From contig CABMDX010000095.1 in the NCBI GenBank assembly GCA_902385025.1, positions 1-5,306 on the forward strand: a stretch of 5,306 nt of DNA. The letters run 5' to 3'. The DNA comes from an uncultured archaeon (GTDB taxonomy: Archaea > Halobacteriota > Methanosarcinia > Methanotrichales > Methanotrichaceae). Positions 1 to 4,761 of the stretch are shown here, one piece after another. The notes below the pieces were generated by a model that searched no databases, was not told the DNA's origin, and was given only the letters and a program-made list of their open reading frames with translations. Made by a program: the position numbers and the translations under genes. Position 1 is the stretch's first letter; each line of letters starts with the position of its first letter.

Positions 1-43
1 ATCATAATTGCTTCACAAGAGCTCAACATATCACATAAGATTA

Positions 44-69
44 GAAAAGTGAGGAGCCGATCAAGCGGC
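44..69 (-). terminator. Possible weak terminator after pyrF
   Basis: Read on the minus strand, a short 4-bp stem GCCG/CGGC with a 6-nt loop (positions 69-56) begins 16 nt after the pyrF stop. A T-tract (TTTTCT, complement of positions 43-48) follows. Archaeal termination depends mainly on the T-tract, so this is plausible, but the stem is short. Confidence 0.3.
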
Positions 70-84
70 ATAAATGGACCCGGA

Positions 85-735
85 TCAATCTAGCTTATAG
101 ATCTCTCCAAGCACTGCTTCAACTGCGGAGACGGGATCGTCTGACTCATAAACAGATCGGCCCACGATGAGATAATCCGCGCCTGCCTGCAGAGCCTGCC
201 GGGCCGAGCCCCCCTGAGTTCCTACGCCTGGCGAGATGATCAGCCTGCTGCCAACAATATTGCGGATCAGCTTTATTCTCGCGGGCCTTGTGGCCGGGGC
301 AACTACTCCGGCAGCTCCCGCCCCCACAGCCAGACGGGCCATACTCTCTGCCAGAGGGGCCATGAAGAGCTCGGCTCCCGGGTGGCTCATCTCCGTTACC
401 ACGAAGAGATCGGCTCCATGGGCCTTTGCGCTTGCTTTGCATGCCAGGAGTGAGTCCAATCCCGGGAAGGCCTGGGCTATGACGCCGGAGGCTCCTGCGC
501 CCAGCACAGCATCACAGATAAGGCGATTCGTGTTTGGAATATCTGCGACCTTCAGGTCTGCGATGACAGGCGCAAACGCTGAGATCTCTCGCACGATTTC
601 CAGGCCCGCGGAGAGGATCAGAGGATAGCCGATCTTGATGGCATCAAAATGCTCCTTGAGCTGTCCGGCAAGCCGGAGAGCCTGGCTCCTGGATGTAACG
701 TCCAGTGCCAGGATGAGTCTCGTATCCTTCTTCAT
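85..735 (-). CDS. pyrF: Orotidine 5'-phosphate decarboxylase
   Basis: Catalyses the last step of de novo pyrimidine synthesis, OMP to UMP plus CO2, as a cytosolic TIM-barrel homodimer. The 216-residue length is normal for the archaeal form. Visible active-site residues are D12 (LALDV), K34 (IKIG), the catalytic D60-x-K62-x-x-D65 motif followed by IPNT, S117 in TEMSHPGA, the phosphate loop SPGVGTQGG (168-176, with Q174), and R193 in VGRSVYES. All key positions known from archaeal enzymes of this family are present, so the gene looks intact. The ATG at 733-735 is chosen because homology begins at once (RLILALDV). No Shine-Dalgarno sequence precedes it, which fits a very short leader from the promoter-like element at 766-780. 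It lies 60 bp downstream of the HAD gene on the same strand, so it may also be read from there. Confidence 0.97.
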   Translation of the reverse strand: MKKDTRLILALDVTSRSQALRLAGQLKEHFDAIKIGYPLILSAGLEIVREISAFAPVIADLKVADIPNTNRLICDAVLGAGASGVIAQAFPGLDSLLACKASAKAHGADLFVVTEMSHPGAELFMAPLAESMARLAVGAGAAGVVAPATRPARIKLIRNIVGSRLIISPGVGTQGGSARQALQAGADYLIVGRSVYESDDPVSAVEAVLGEIYKLD

Positions 736-746
736 AAAATCAGAAA

Positions 747-780
747 CGAAAGGTTGCCAGACAGATGTATTTACCTTTCG
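747..780. repeat. Inverted repeat CGAAAGGT-N18-ACCTTTCG
   Basis: Two perfect 8-bp arms (747-754 and 773-780) are separated by 18 bp in the HAD-pyrF gap. One arm forms the BRE-like half of the predicted pyrF promoter and the other covers the predicted transcription start. The placement would suit a repressor operator; function is inferred only from position. Confidence 0.5.
766..780 (-). promoter_or_regulatory. Putative pyrF promoter (BRE + TATA-like)
   Basis: On the minus strand the sequence CGAAAGGTAAATACA fits the methanogen pattern CGAAANN plus an AT-rich box. The AT-rich box lies 31-38 nt before the pyrF ATG, so transcription would begin about 10 nt upstream of the start codon, consistent with the absence of a Shine-Dalgarno sequence. 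A near-identical element, CGAAAGGTATTTA, lies upstream of the gene at 3477. Confidence 0.45.
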
Positions 781-795
781 CTCTGTTGCCCGTTT

Positions 796-1434
796 TCAGG
801 CTATGGTGCTGATCAGCTCCAGGGCCTCCCTCAGGTCGCCCACTACCTCTCGTCCGCAACGCAGGCCTTTGCGATCAAGGAATATGGCATCAAGGCCAGC
901 CTGCAATGGAGACTCATAGTCGTAGCTGTAGTGGTCCCCGATATGCAGGACCTCGAAGGGCCTCGCTTTCAGCTCTCTGCAGACCGCTCCATAAAGCAGG
1001 GGCGATTTCTTTACCTCCCGGAAGTCGCTGGTGGCAGAGAAGGTCTCAGTGAAGTAGTCTGAAAGGCCCTCAAGCTCCATATCGATGAACTCGCGGGCGG
1101 CGTTTGACGTAACCACCAACTCATAGTTACCGGAGAGAAGATCCAGCACCTCCGCAACCTCCGGAAAGGTCTCGATCTCATCCTCGTACATCTCCAGAAG
1201 CTCGTCTTTTCCCACATCGAGCCCTAACTTGTTGATCCAGTACAAAAGGTCGTACCATTCCAGGTGATCGCTGCCAACCTTCATGTACTCGCTTACCACA
1301 AACTCCTTGGCAGCGGAATATTCCAGTCCATTCTTTTCGCCGTAGAGGGCAGGTATGCCTTCCATCCAGACCTTGTCCACGAATGTGGAGTTGACCAGGG
1401 TACCATCCATGTCCAGGGAAATGAAACGAATCAT
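796..1434 (-). CDS. HAD-family hydrolase (phosphatase-like)
   Basis: A cytosolic 212-residue haloacid-dehalogenase superfamily protein, probably a phosphatase acting on a small phosphorylated metabolite; the substrate cannot be told from sequence. All four HAD motifs are visible: motif I DMDGTL with D8 nucleophile and D10 acid/base, motif II VVTSNA with T109 or S110, motif III lysine in EVKKSP (K142/K143), and motif IV IGDHYSYDYESP with D167 and D172. Residues about 15-90 form a helical cap of the C1 type, as in phosphoglycolate-phosphatase-like members. The frame stays open upstream for 68 more codons, but the start at 1434 is preferred because motif I begins there immediately and GGAG (complement of 1441-1444) sits 6 nt upstream. 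The gene is divergent from trmY and 60 bp upstream of pyrF, with which it may be co-transcribed. Confidence 0.9.
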   Translation of the reverse strand: MIRFISLDMDGTLVNSTFVDKVWMEGIPALYGEKNGLEYSAAKEFVVSEYMKVGSDHLEWYDLLYWINKLGLDVGKDELLEMYEDEIETFPEVAEVLDLLSGNYELVVTSNAAREFIDMELEGLSDYFTETFSATSDFREVKKSPLLYGAVCRELKARPFEVLHIGDHYSYDYESPLQAGLDAIFLDRKGLRCGREVVGDLREALELISTIA

Positions 1435-1470
1435 GTGATTCTCCGATGAAGAGCGCCAAGTTGCCTCATA

Positions 1471-1487
1471 AGTTAATATTCTTTCCG
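1471..1487 (-). promoter_or_regulatory. Putative HAD-gene promoter in divergent region
   Basis: On the minus strand GGAAAGAATATTAACT reads as a BRE-like purine tract followed by an AT-rich box. It would place the transcription start about 15 nt upstream of the ATG at 1434 and retain the GGAG ribosome-binding site. The same AT-rich core (AGTTAATATT, 1471-1480) is the only obvious TATA candidate for trmY in the other direction. A perfect 8-bp palindrome TTCCGGAA lies at 1483-1490. Confidence 0.4.
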
Positions 1488-1528
1488 GAACGAAAGGCCC
1501 TTGTACCACTGACCCTCTAGAACTGGTC

Positions 1529-2110
1529 ATGCGTAATTTCGTCGTCGTCGGCCACAAGGCCACCACATCGCCCAATTTCTCCCTGGAGGACATACCCGGC
1601 ACCTCCGGGCGCCTGGATATCCTCTGCCGCTCTGTCACTGCCGCCTTCGTCCTATCGCATGGAATCAGAAAGGACGTATGCGTCTATCTTGTCCTCCTTG
1701 GCGGGGAGACGCCGAAGGTCATTCGGCTCATGGGAGAGACCCTGCGCCATCTGAATCCGGATGAGCGCACAACTGCGGCTCTGCTCAAGAAGGCTCTGGC
1801 TGTGCCTGCTGTGCCGGAATGGACGATGTCCACCTCAGGCATCTTCGTGTGCACCGGCGGCCTGGAGAAGGTGCTGGCGTGTCTGAAGGATGCAAAGCTG
1901 GTCTATCTGCGAGAGGACGGGAGCGACATTCGCCAGGAGAGCTTCATCGGAGAGGACGTGGCCTTCATACTGGGAGACCACGTCGGCATGACGCCAGAAG
2001 AAGAGAGCCTGATTGAGCTGGCTGGAGCGAAGGTCGTCTCGCTCGGGCCGACGAGCCTTCATGCAGATCATTGCATTGTTTTATTGAACTGGACTATGGA
2101 TGTGCTATGA
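1529..2110 (+). CDS. trmY: tRNA (pseudouridine(54)-N(1))-methyltransferase TrmY
   Basis: A SPOUT-superfamily enzyme (formerly DUF358) that uses S-adenosylmethionine to methylate pseudouridine 54 in the T-loop of archaeal tRNAs, giving m1-pseudouridine in place of the m5U/T54 of bacteria and eukaryotes. The 193-residue length is typical. Recognisable family blocks are MRNFVVVGHKATTSPNF at the N-terminus, GRLDILCRSV...LSHGIRKD (27-49), NPDERT (76-81), STSGIFV (101-107), the trefoil-knot cofactor loop ILGDHVGM (147-154) and the C-terminal LHADHCIVLL (177-186). Family homology starts at the ATG at 1529; the ribosome-binding site is weak. It is divergent from the HAD gene. The usual STPGI reads STSGI here, a conservative deviation; otherwise the enzyme looks intact. 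Confidence 0.95.
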   Translation: MRNFVVVGHKATTSPNFSLEDIPGTSGRLDILCRSVTAAFVLSHGIRKDVCVYLVLLGGETPKVIRLMGETLRHLNPDERTTAALLKKALAVPAVPEWTMSTSGIFVCTGGLEKVLACLKDAKLVYLREDGSDIRQESFIGEDVAFILGDHVGMTPEEESLIELAGAKVVSLGPTSLHADHCIVLLNWTMDVL

Positions 2111-2123
2111 TCTAATTGGCCGA

Positions 2124-2158
2124 TCGCAGTCATGCGACGACCGCGGAGCTTTTTCTTT
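2124..2158 (+). terminator. Probable trmY terminator
   Basis: Fourteen nt after the trmY stop there is a perfect 5-bp hairpin, TCGCA (2124-2128) and TGCGA (2133-2137) with a 4-nt loop. A T-rich tract TTTTTCTTT follows at 2150-2158. The tract alone would be a reasonable archaeal terminator. Confidence 0.45.
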
Positions 2159-2429
2159 GGGGCGGATTATTGTGGGCTTGGTAGCTTTGGGCTGGAAATG
2201 AGGATTGTATCAATATGATCGAACGGTGTCGGGGCGACTGCGTGGGCGAGGCTCTGCATCCATCCTCCCTGCATCCAGCTCGCCCGGATTCCTGGCATCG
2301 AGTAGGCCCAAGCGTGTCCGAGCTATGTGGTATGTCGCCTAGGCATCGCGGGTATGCCCATCGCCTTAAGCATTGCTTCCGATGAGCGGAAGCCATTTAC
2401 AGCTTTTCATCCTATCAGCACGCGGTCAC
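2159..2429. other. Intergenic region with inverted and direct repeats, no gene seen
   Basis: No convincing gene is seen between trmY and the minus-strand exported protein. Open frames here are short, rich in C, R, H and P, and lack ribosome-binding sites. The stretch contains a long-loop stem GGGCGAG (2244-2250) with CTCGCCC (2279-2285), extendable by two pairs past a bulged G. Its loop holds a 9-bp direct repeat CTGCATCCA at 2254-2262 and 2269-2277. A separate perfect 7-bp hairpin GCTTCCG/CGGAAGC occupies 2375-2393 with a 5-nt loop. Confidence 0.5.
2375..2393. repeat. Perfect 7-bp hairpin downstream of exported-protein gene
   Basis: GCTTCCG and CGGAAGC flank a 5-nt loop. The hairpin starts 36 nt after the stop of the minus-strand gene at 2430, so it could stabilise or end that transcript. 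It has no T-tract on the minus strand, which argues against a classic terminator. Confidence 0.4.
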
Positions 2430-2894
2430 TCATGCGTTCTTCATGGTCTGAAATACCTTTAACATGAGTTCATTAACGGCATTTTCGTTCGTGAGATCCA
2501 AACCAGTAACCCATGCCTTGGGGCAGATCATTGTCGATGTGGTGGGACCATCGCTGTTCTTCATAACGATCAAGAGATCACCGACTTCGGGCACAGCTTT
2601 TATAATGGAGATATAAGTTCCAAGAGCGCCGCTGAGGAACGCACCAAACTCCGCTAGTGGCGCCCCGGTCTCATGTACAGAAAGATGCGTGATGCAATTG
2701 AAGGTAACTTGTTTGGTGCTGATAGACACATCTGCGCTCTGTATTCCCAGATTATTGGCTGGATCGAGTAGCATGTTCTTTGCCACCGTTTCCGCGCTCG
2801 AATAATCAGCAGCGGATATCGTTGGCATGATGAGGTACATAGCCAATACAAATAAGCCGCTTGCGAAAACAAATTTATTTTTAAATTTCGTGAT
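2430..2894 (-). CDS. Small exported protein of unknown function, apparent non-AUG start
   Basis: I do not recognise the family. From the ATC at 2892-2894 the product is 154 residues with a complete signal peptide: basic n-region TKFKNK (2-7), hydrophobic core FVFASGLFVLAMYLIMP (8-24) and a likely cleavage after ISA (28) before ADYSS. The mature part of about 126 residues has alternating strand-like segments (ADVSISTKQVTFN, YISIIKAV, GDLLIVMKN) and only two cysteines (FNC and MIC), which could pair. It has no internal membrane helix, so it is probably secreted or surface-exposed. An AGGAG (complement of 2901-2905) sits 6 nt before ATC and 9 nt before ACG; an in-frame TGA at 2898-2900 blocks anything longer. 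The first conventional starts, TTG at 2846 or ATG at 2840, would destroy the n-region and have no ribosome-binding site. The extended start is inferred; the stop and frame are secure. Confidence 0.72.
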   Translation of the reverse strand: MTKFKNKFVFASGLFVLAMYLIMPTISAADYSSAETVAKNMLLDPANNLGIQSADVSISTKQVTFNCITHLSVHETGAPLAEFGAFLSGALGTYISIIKAVPEVGDLLIVMKNSDGPTTSTMICPKAWVTGLDLTNENAVNELMLKVFQTMKNA

Positions 2895-2929
2895 AAATCA
2901 CTCCTAATATTCTTTTAATTTTGCGGGGA

Positions 2930-2945
2930 CTATTTACCCGTTTTC
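2930..2945 (-). promoter_or_regulatory. Putative promoter of the exported-protein gene
   Basis: On the minus strand GAAAACGGGTAAATAG resembles a BRE-like tract followed by the box GTAAATAG. A start about 25 nt further on (near 2908) would give a leader of about 14 nt that just includes the AGGAG at 2901-2905. This geometry supports translation starting near 2894 and not at 2846. Confidence 0.35.
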
Positions 2946-3086
2946 CTGCTTCATCTGGCTTTGCACCTAACGGACCTATTCAGCATGACTTTGGGTGCAG
3001 ACAGAAAACCTCCCCCTCGCACCCGCCCGAGCGCGCCCTGGCCTCCCTAGCACGCAGCCTCAAGGCTCGATTGGATTCCTGCCTAG

Positions 3087-3195
3087 CCATCCGCCCCGCC
3101 CAAGCTCAAGCAGCTCAAAGATATGCTCGACGCTGGCCTAGATCGCCCATGATAGGTAAGACAAGACCGGAGCGGCGGTCCTGGCGAGAATGTGA
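3087..3195 (+). pseudogene. Decayed SHOCT-domain C-terminus
   Basis: The frame starting at 3087 reads PSAPPKLKQLKDMLDAGL up to 3140. After skipping one base (3141) the next frame reads IAHDR, a TAA stop at 3157-3159, then DKTGAAVLARM and TGA at 3193-3195. Joined, this matches the SHOCT pattern of a KLKxLKxxLDAGLI helix, a short turn, then a second helix ending in a lysine/alanine/leucine-rich tail, as found at the C-termini of many bacterial and archaeal proteins, usually behind a proline/alanine linker. Three lesions are visible: a TAG just upstream (3084-3086), the one-base frameshift near 3141, and the internal TAA. The N-terminal body of the gene cannot be recognised upstream, so only the tail survives. 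Confidence 0.62.
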
Positions 3196-3436
3196 TTTTC
3201 GAGTCGCGATGCATCGCTTTCCAAGACCGGAAGCTATTCACTGCGTCTCCATGGTCATCGGCTGAAGCCACCATAAAGAATTCTTAAAACGGGGCTGAGT
3301 ATTGGCTGCGTTGTCCCTGGTACTGGGAGTCTGCGAAACCATTTTTCGTTCCATGTGTTTCCAGGGAGAATACCTGCAGAAGGAGTGCGATTGGCAAGAG
3401 AATAAAGATAAAAATTTTAGTGATGTTATAGGACGA

Positions 3437-3449
3437 CGAAAGGTATTTA
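3437..3449 (+). promoter_or_regulatory. Putative promoter of the three-gene operon
   Basis: CGAAAGGTATTTA matches the methanogen BRE/TATA arrangement CGAAANN plus AT box and is nearly identical to the element before pyrF. The box lies 28-33 nt upstream of the ATG at 3477, which predicts a very short leader; transcription may start just before or within the AAAGGA at 3467-3472. Confidence 0.45.
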
Positions 3450-3476
3450 GGGCATCTATGTAATATAAAGGAATAT

Positions 3477-3863
3477 ATGGCAACCGAAGAAACCAAAGAA
3501 CAGACGACACAACAAAAAGAGATGAGGGGATACAGATCGCCACAATATAGAGAAATCACCCCAACTGCGTTCTTTGGTGGCATTAGGCAAGGTTATATCG
3601 AAGCTACCCTGATTACATCAAAGATCAGCGCAATTGAAAAAATGTTCAAGGGTAACGATGTCGTAGAATACACGGAAGAGATTACCCTTAACTTAACGCC
3701 GCTACAGGCTAAAATGCTTACTGCATGGCTGCTAAAGTATCTCAAGTATTATGAAGACATTTTTATGAAAACAAATGCCGAGGAAGGCTCAGAAAATAAA
3801 GAGCAGCCCTCTTTGAAAGAGGTAAGCCCTGCTAAACTAGATGAAATATTAAAGGAATTATGA
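3477..3863 (+). CDS. DUF3467-like small protein, first gene of TA-type operon
   Basis: A 128-residue soluble protein with no signal peptide or membrane segment. It has a hydrophilic N-terminus rich in E, K, Q and T (1-20), a core at about 21-98 and a charged tail (99-128). The core ends in EEITLNLTPLQAKMLTAWLLKYLKYYEDIF (67-96 region), which resembles the DUF3467 pattern of a beta strand, a ' TPxxAK ' turn (TPLQAK, 74-79), then a helix LLxxLxxYxxxF. The preceding half (ATLITSKISAIEKMF) would correspond to the family's earlier strands but is less clear, so the assignment is tentative. Function of that family is unknown. The start is supported by AAAGGA at 3467-3472. Its stop TGA (3861-3863) overlaps the start of the next gene, so the two are very likely translationally coupled, which is unusual for the usual two-gene DUF433/DUF5615 module. 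Confidence 0.8.
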   Translation: MATEETKEQTTQQKEMRGYRSPQYREITPTAFFGGIRQGYIEATLITSKISAIEKMFKGNDVVEYTEEITLNLTPLQAKMLTAWLLKYLKYYEDIFMKTNAEEGSENKEQPSLKEVSPAKLDEILKEL

Positions 3864-4297
3864 TGCTGGAAATTCTTCTGCTTGAGAGTGGTTCGGCTGG
3901 TAATAAGCCGGTTGATGTCAATGTGTATCAAATGGATCCGACCGGACGAGCGGAGCCGGATAGTTCTATATATCGCAGCGACGCTTATGATAGTGCGATG
4001 ACTGTTAGGGATAGAGATCTTAAATCGTTTATCGATTTTATTGATGAAGAGGTCTCTACCGGGTGGCGAGATCGGATAGAGCGAAATCCGAAAGTGCTGG
4101 TTGGAAAGCCCGTCATTAAAGGCACGAGGATATCAGTAGATCTCATACTAGATTTATTATCACATGGGTGTTCTGAAAAGGATATTTTAATTGATTACCC
4201 TCAGTTGACCTCTGACGATATACGAGCTTGCCTGAGTTATGCTGGCGCAACACTGCGTCGGGTTTTTTTAGTTGGAGCGGATTGCCTGCCTCAATAG
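3863..4297 (+). CDS. DUF433 antitoxin-family protein with N-terminal extension
   Basis: Predicted antitoxin of a DUF433/DUF5615 putative type II toxin-antitoxin pair; it should bind and neutralise the next gene's product and, through its winged-helix/HTH-like fold, may repress the operon. The DUF433 core spans about 68-132: WRDRIERNPKVLVGKP, VIKGTRISVDLILDLL, DYPQLTSDDIRACLSYA. Typical members are about 75 residues and begin almost at this tryptophan; this one is 144 residues. No in-frame ATG, GTG or TTG lies between codon 46 and the core, so at least 22 extra residues are obligatory, and coupling to the upstream stop suggests the whole extension is translated. The extension (VDVNVYQMDPTGRAEPDSS...) matches nothing I know. 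ATG at 3863 is chosen because AAAGGA (3851-3856) is 6 nt away; ATG at 3860 would add one methionine. The tail after the core follows a T7 run. Confidence 0.88.
   Translation: MLEILLLESGSAGNKPVDVNVYQMDPTGRAEPDSSIYRSDAYDSAMTVRDRDLKSFIDFIDEEVSTGWRDRIERNPKVLVGKPVIKGTRISVDLILDLLSHGCSEKDILIDYPQLTSDDIRACLSYAGATLRRVFLVGADCLPQ
4244..4269 (+). terminator. Terminator-like hairpin plus T7 inside the antitoxin gene
   Basis: GGCGCA (4244-4249) pairs with TGCGTC (4254-4259), six pairs with one G-U, around the loop ACAC. GGG and then seven T (4263-4269) follow. It lies in the 3' end of the DUF433 coding region, 46 nt before the toxin ATG, so it could stop part of the transcripts before the toxin gene. Confidence 0.5.
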
Positions 4298-4314
4298 ACT
4301 CCGAGATGTGCTAA

Positions 4315-4680
4315 ATGCGTTTATTAGTGGACGAGAATTTTCCGCGGCACATTTTTGAGGCTCTCAGAGAAGATGGCCACGATGTAATATGGATAGGCGG
4401 CGAAACGAGCGGAATGCCCGATGATGCCGTTTTGGCCCTGGCGCAATCTGATAGACGGACGATCGTCACATTCGATAGCGATTTCGGAAAGCTAATAATG
4501 CTTGATAATCAGCCTGGGTATTGCGGGATAATTTTGTTTCGTATTCAAGATCTTCCGCCGTCTCAGCGCTGTAGATTTATCATAGACACTCTAAAATCCC
4601 GAAATGATTTCATAGGGCATTTTACAGTTGTGCAAACGAGAGAGATTCGGCAACGCCCATTAAACGGCGGACCGTGTTAA
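4315..4680 (+). CDS. DUF5615 PIN-like toxin-family protein
   Basis: Predicted RNase toxin of the pair with the upstream DUF433 protein. DUF5615 (related to the Mut7-C group) has a compact PIN-like fold that coordinates metal with clustered acidic residues. The 121 residues follow the family closely: MRLLVDENFPRHI at the N-terminus with D6/E7/N8, LREDGHDVIWI (17-27), GMPDDAVLALAQ (33-44) with D36/D37, IVTFDSDFGKL (50-60) with D54 and D56, GIILFRI (71-77), and the closing VVQTREIRQRPL motif. All the acidic positions expected are present, so it looks active. The ATG at 4315 is 17 nt after the antitoxin stop; homology begins at residue 1. The ribosome-binding site is weak (GAGATG at 4303-4308), which may keep toxin output below antitoxin output. 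Toxicity is inferred from family pairing. Confidence 0.9.
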   Translation: MRLLVDENFPRHIFEALREDGHDVIWIGGETSGMPDDAVLALAQSDRRTIVTFDSDFGKLIMLDNQPGYCGIILFRIQDLPPSQRCRFIIDTLKSRNDFIGHFTVVQTREIRQRPLNGGPC

Positions 4681-4695
4681 GCCTCCTAAAATCGA

Positions 4696-4726
4696 TTGGC
4701 ACGCGATTGCCAAAATGCTTTTCTTC
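4696..4726 (+). terminator. Probable terminator of the three-gene operon
   Basis: A perfect 6-bp stem TTGGCA (4696-4701) and TGCCAA (4708-4713) with a 6-nt loop begins 15 nt after the toxin stop. A T-rich tract CTTTTCTTCT follows at 4718-4727. It separates the operon from the next gene. Confidence 0.5.
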
Positions 4727-4749
4727 TCAACATTTTATCGTAGGTCTGT

Positions 4750-4756
4750 AGGTGAT
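4750..4756 (+). promoter_or_regulatory. Strong ribosome-binding site AGGTGAT
   Basis: AGGTGAT is fully complementary to the archaeal 16S rRNA 3' end (ATCACCT) and lies 5 nt before the ATG at 4762. It fixes the start of the exported protein and is the best ribosome-binding site in the window. Confidence 0.75.
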
Positions 4757-4761
4757 TTGAG

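Larger units (their letters stand above)
2946..3476. other. Gene-poor region with a decayed gene fragment
   Basis: No intact gene is supported here. A 114-codon plus-strand frame (2921-3265) is rich in R, P, A and S and overlaps the SHOCT remnant in another frame, so it is taken as chance. The region holds the SHOCT pseudogene fragment (3087-3195), a perfect 12-bp palindrome GCGATGCATCGC at 3206-3217, a 10-bp direct repeat CAAGACCGGA at 3162-3171 and 3222-3231, and a small open frame ending at 3463. The last part, from about 3400, turns AT-rich and carries the promoter of the operon. Confidence 0.55.

Noticed and set aside
236..1062. Plus-strand frames opposite pyrF and the HAD gene
   Set aside because: They are antisense shadows of two strongly supported conserved genes.
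1435..1638. A 68-residue upstream extension of the HAD protein
   Set aside because: It overlaps the trmY start on the other strand and has no domain similarity. A proper start with GGAG lies at 1434, exactly where the HAD motif begins.
2254..2277. Two CTGCATCCA copies as a CRISPR-like repeat
   Set aside because: There are only two 9-bp copies with a 6-bp gap, far too short for repeat-spacer structure. No CRISPR array or cas gene is seen in the window.
2167..2322. A minus-strand open stretch of about 51 codons (reads like WAYSMPGIRASWMQGG), and an 88-codon frame overlapping it
   Set aside because: There is no start with a ribosome-binding site, a TAG closes it upstream, and no family is recognised. 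A gene remnant is possible but unsupported.
2921..3265. A 114-codon plus-strand frame
   Set aside because: Composition is rich in R, P, S and A, there is no ribosome-binding site or recognisable domain, and it runs across the SHOCT remnant in a different frame.
3284..3583. A 99-codon minus-strand frame with two hydrophobic stretches
   Set aside because: It begins inside and antisense to the well-supported gene at 3477, has no ribosome-binding site, and its hydrophobicity is explained by the AT-rich antisense sequence.
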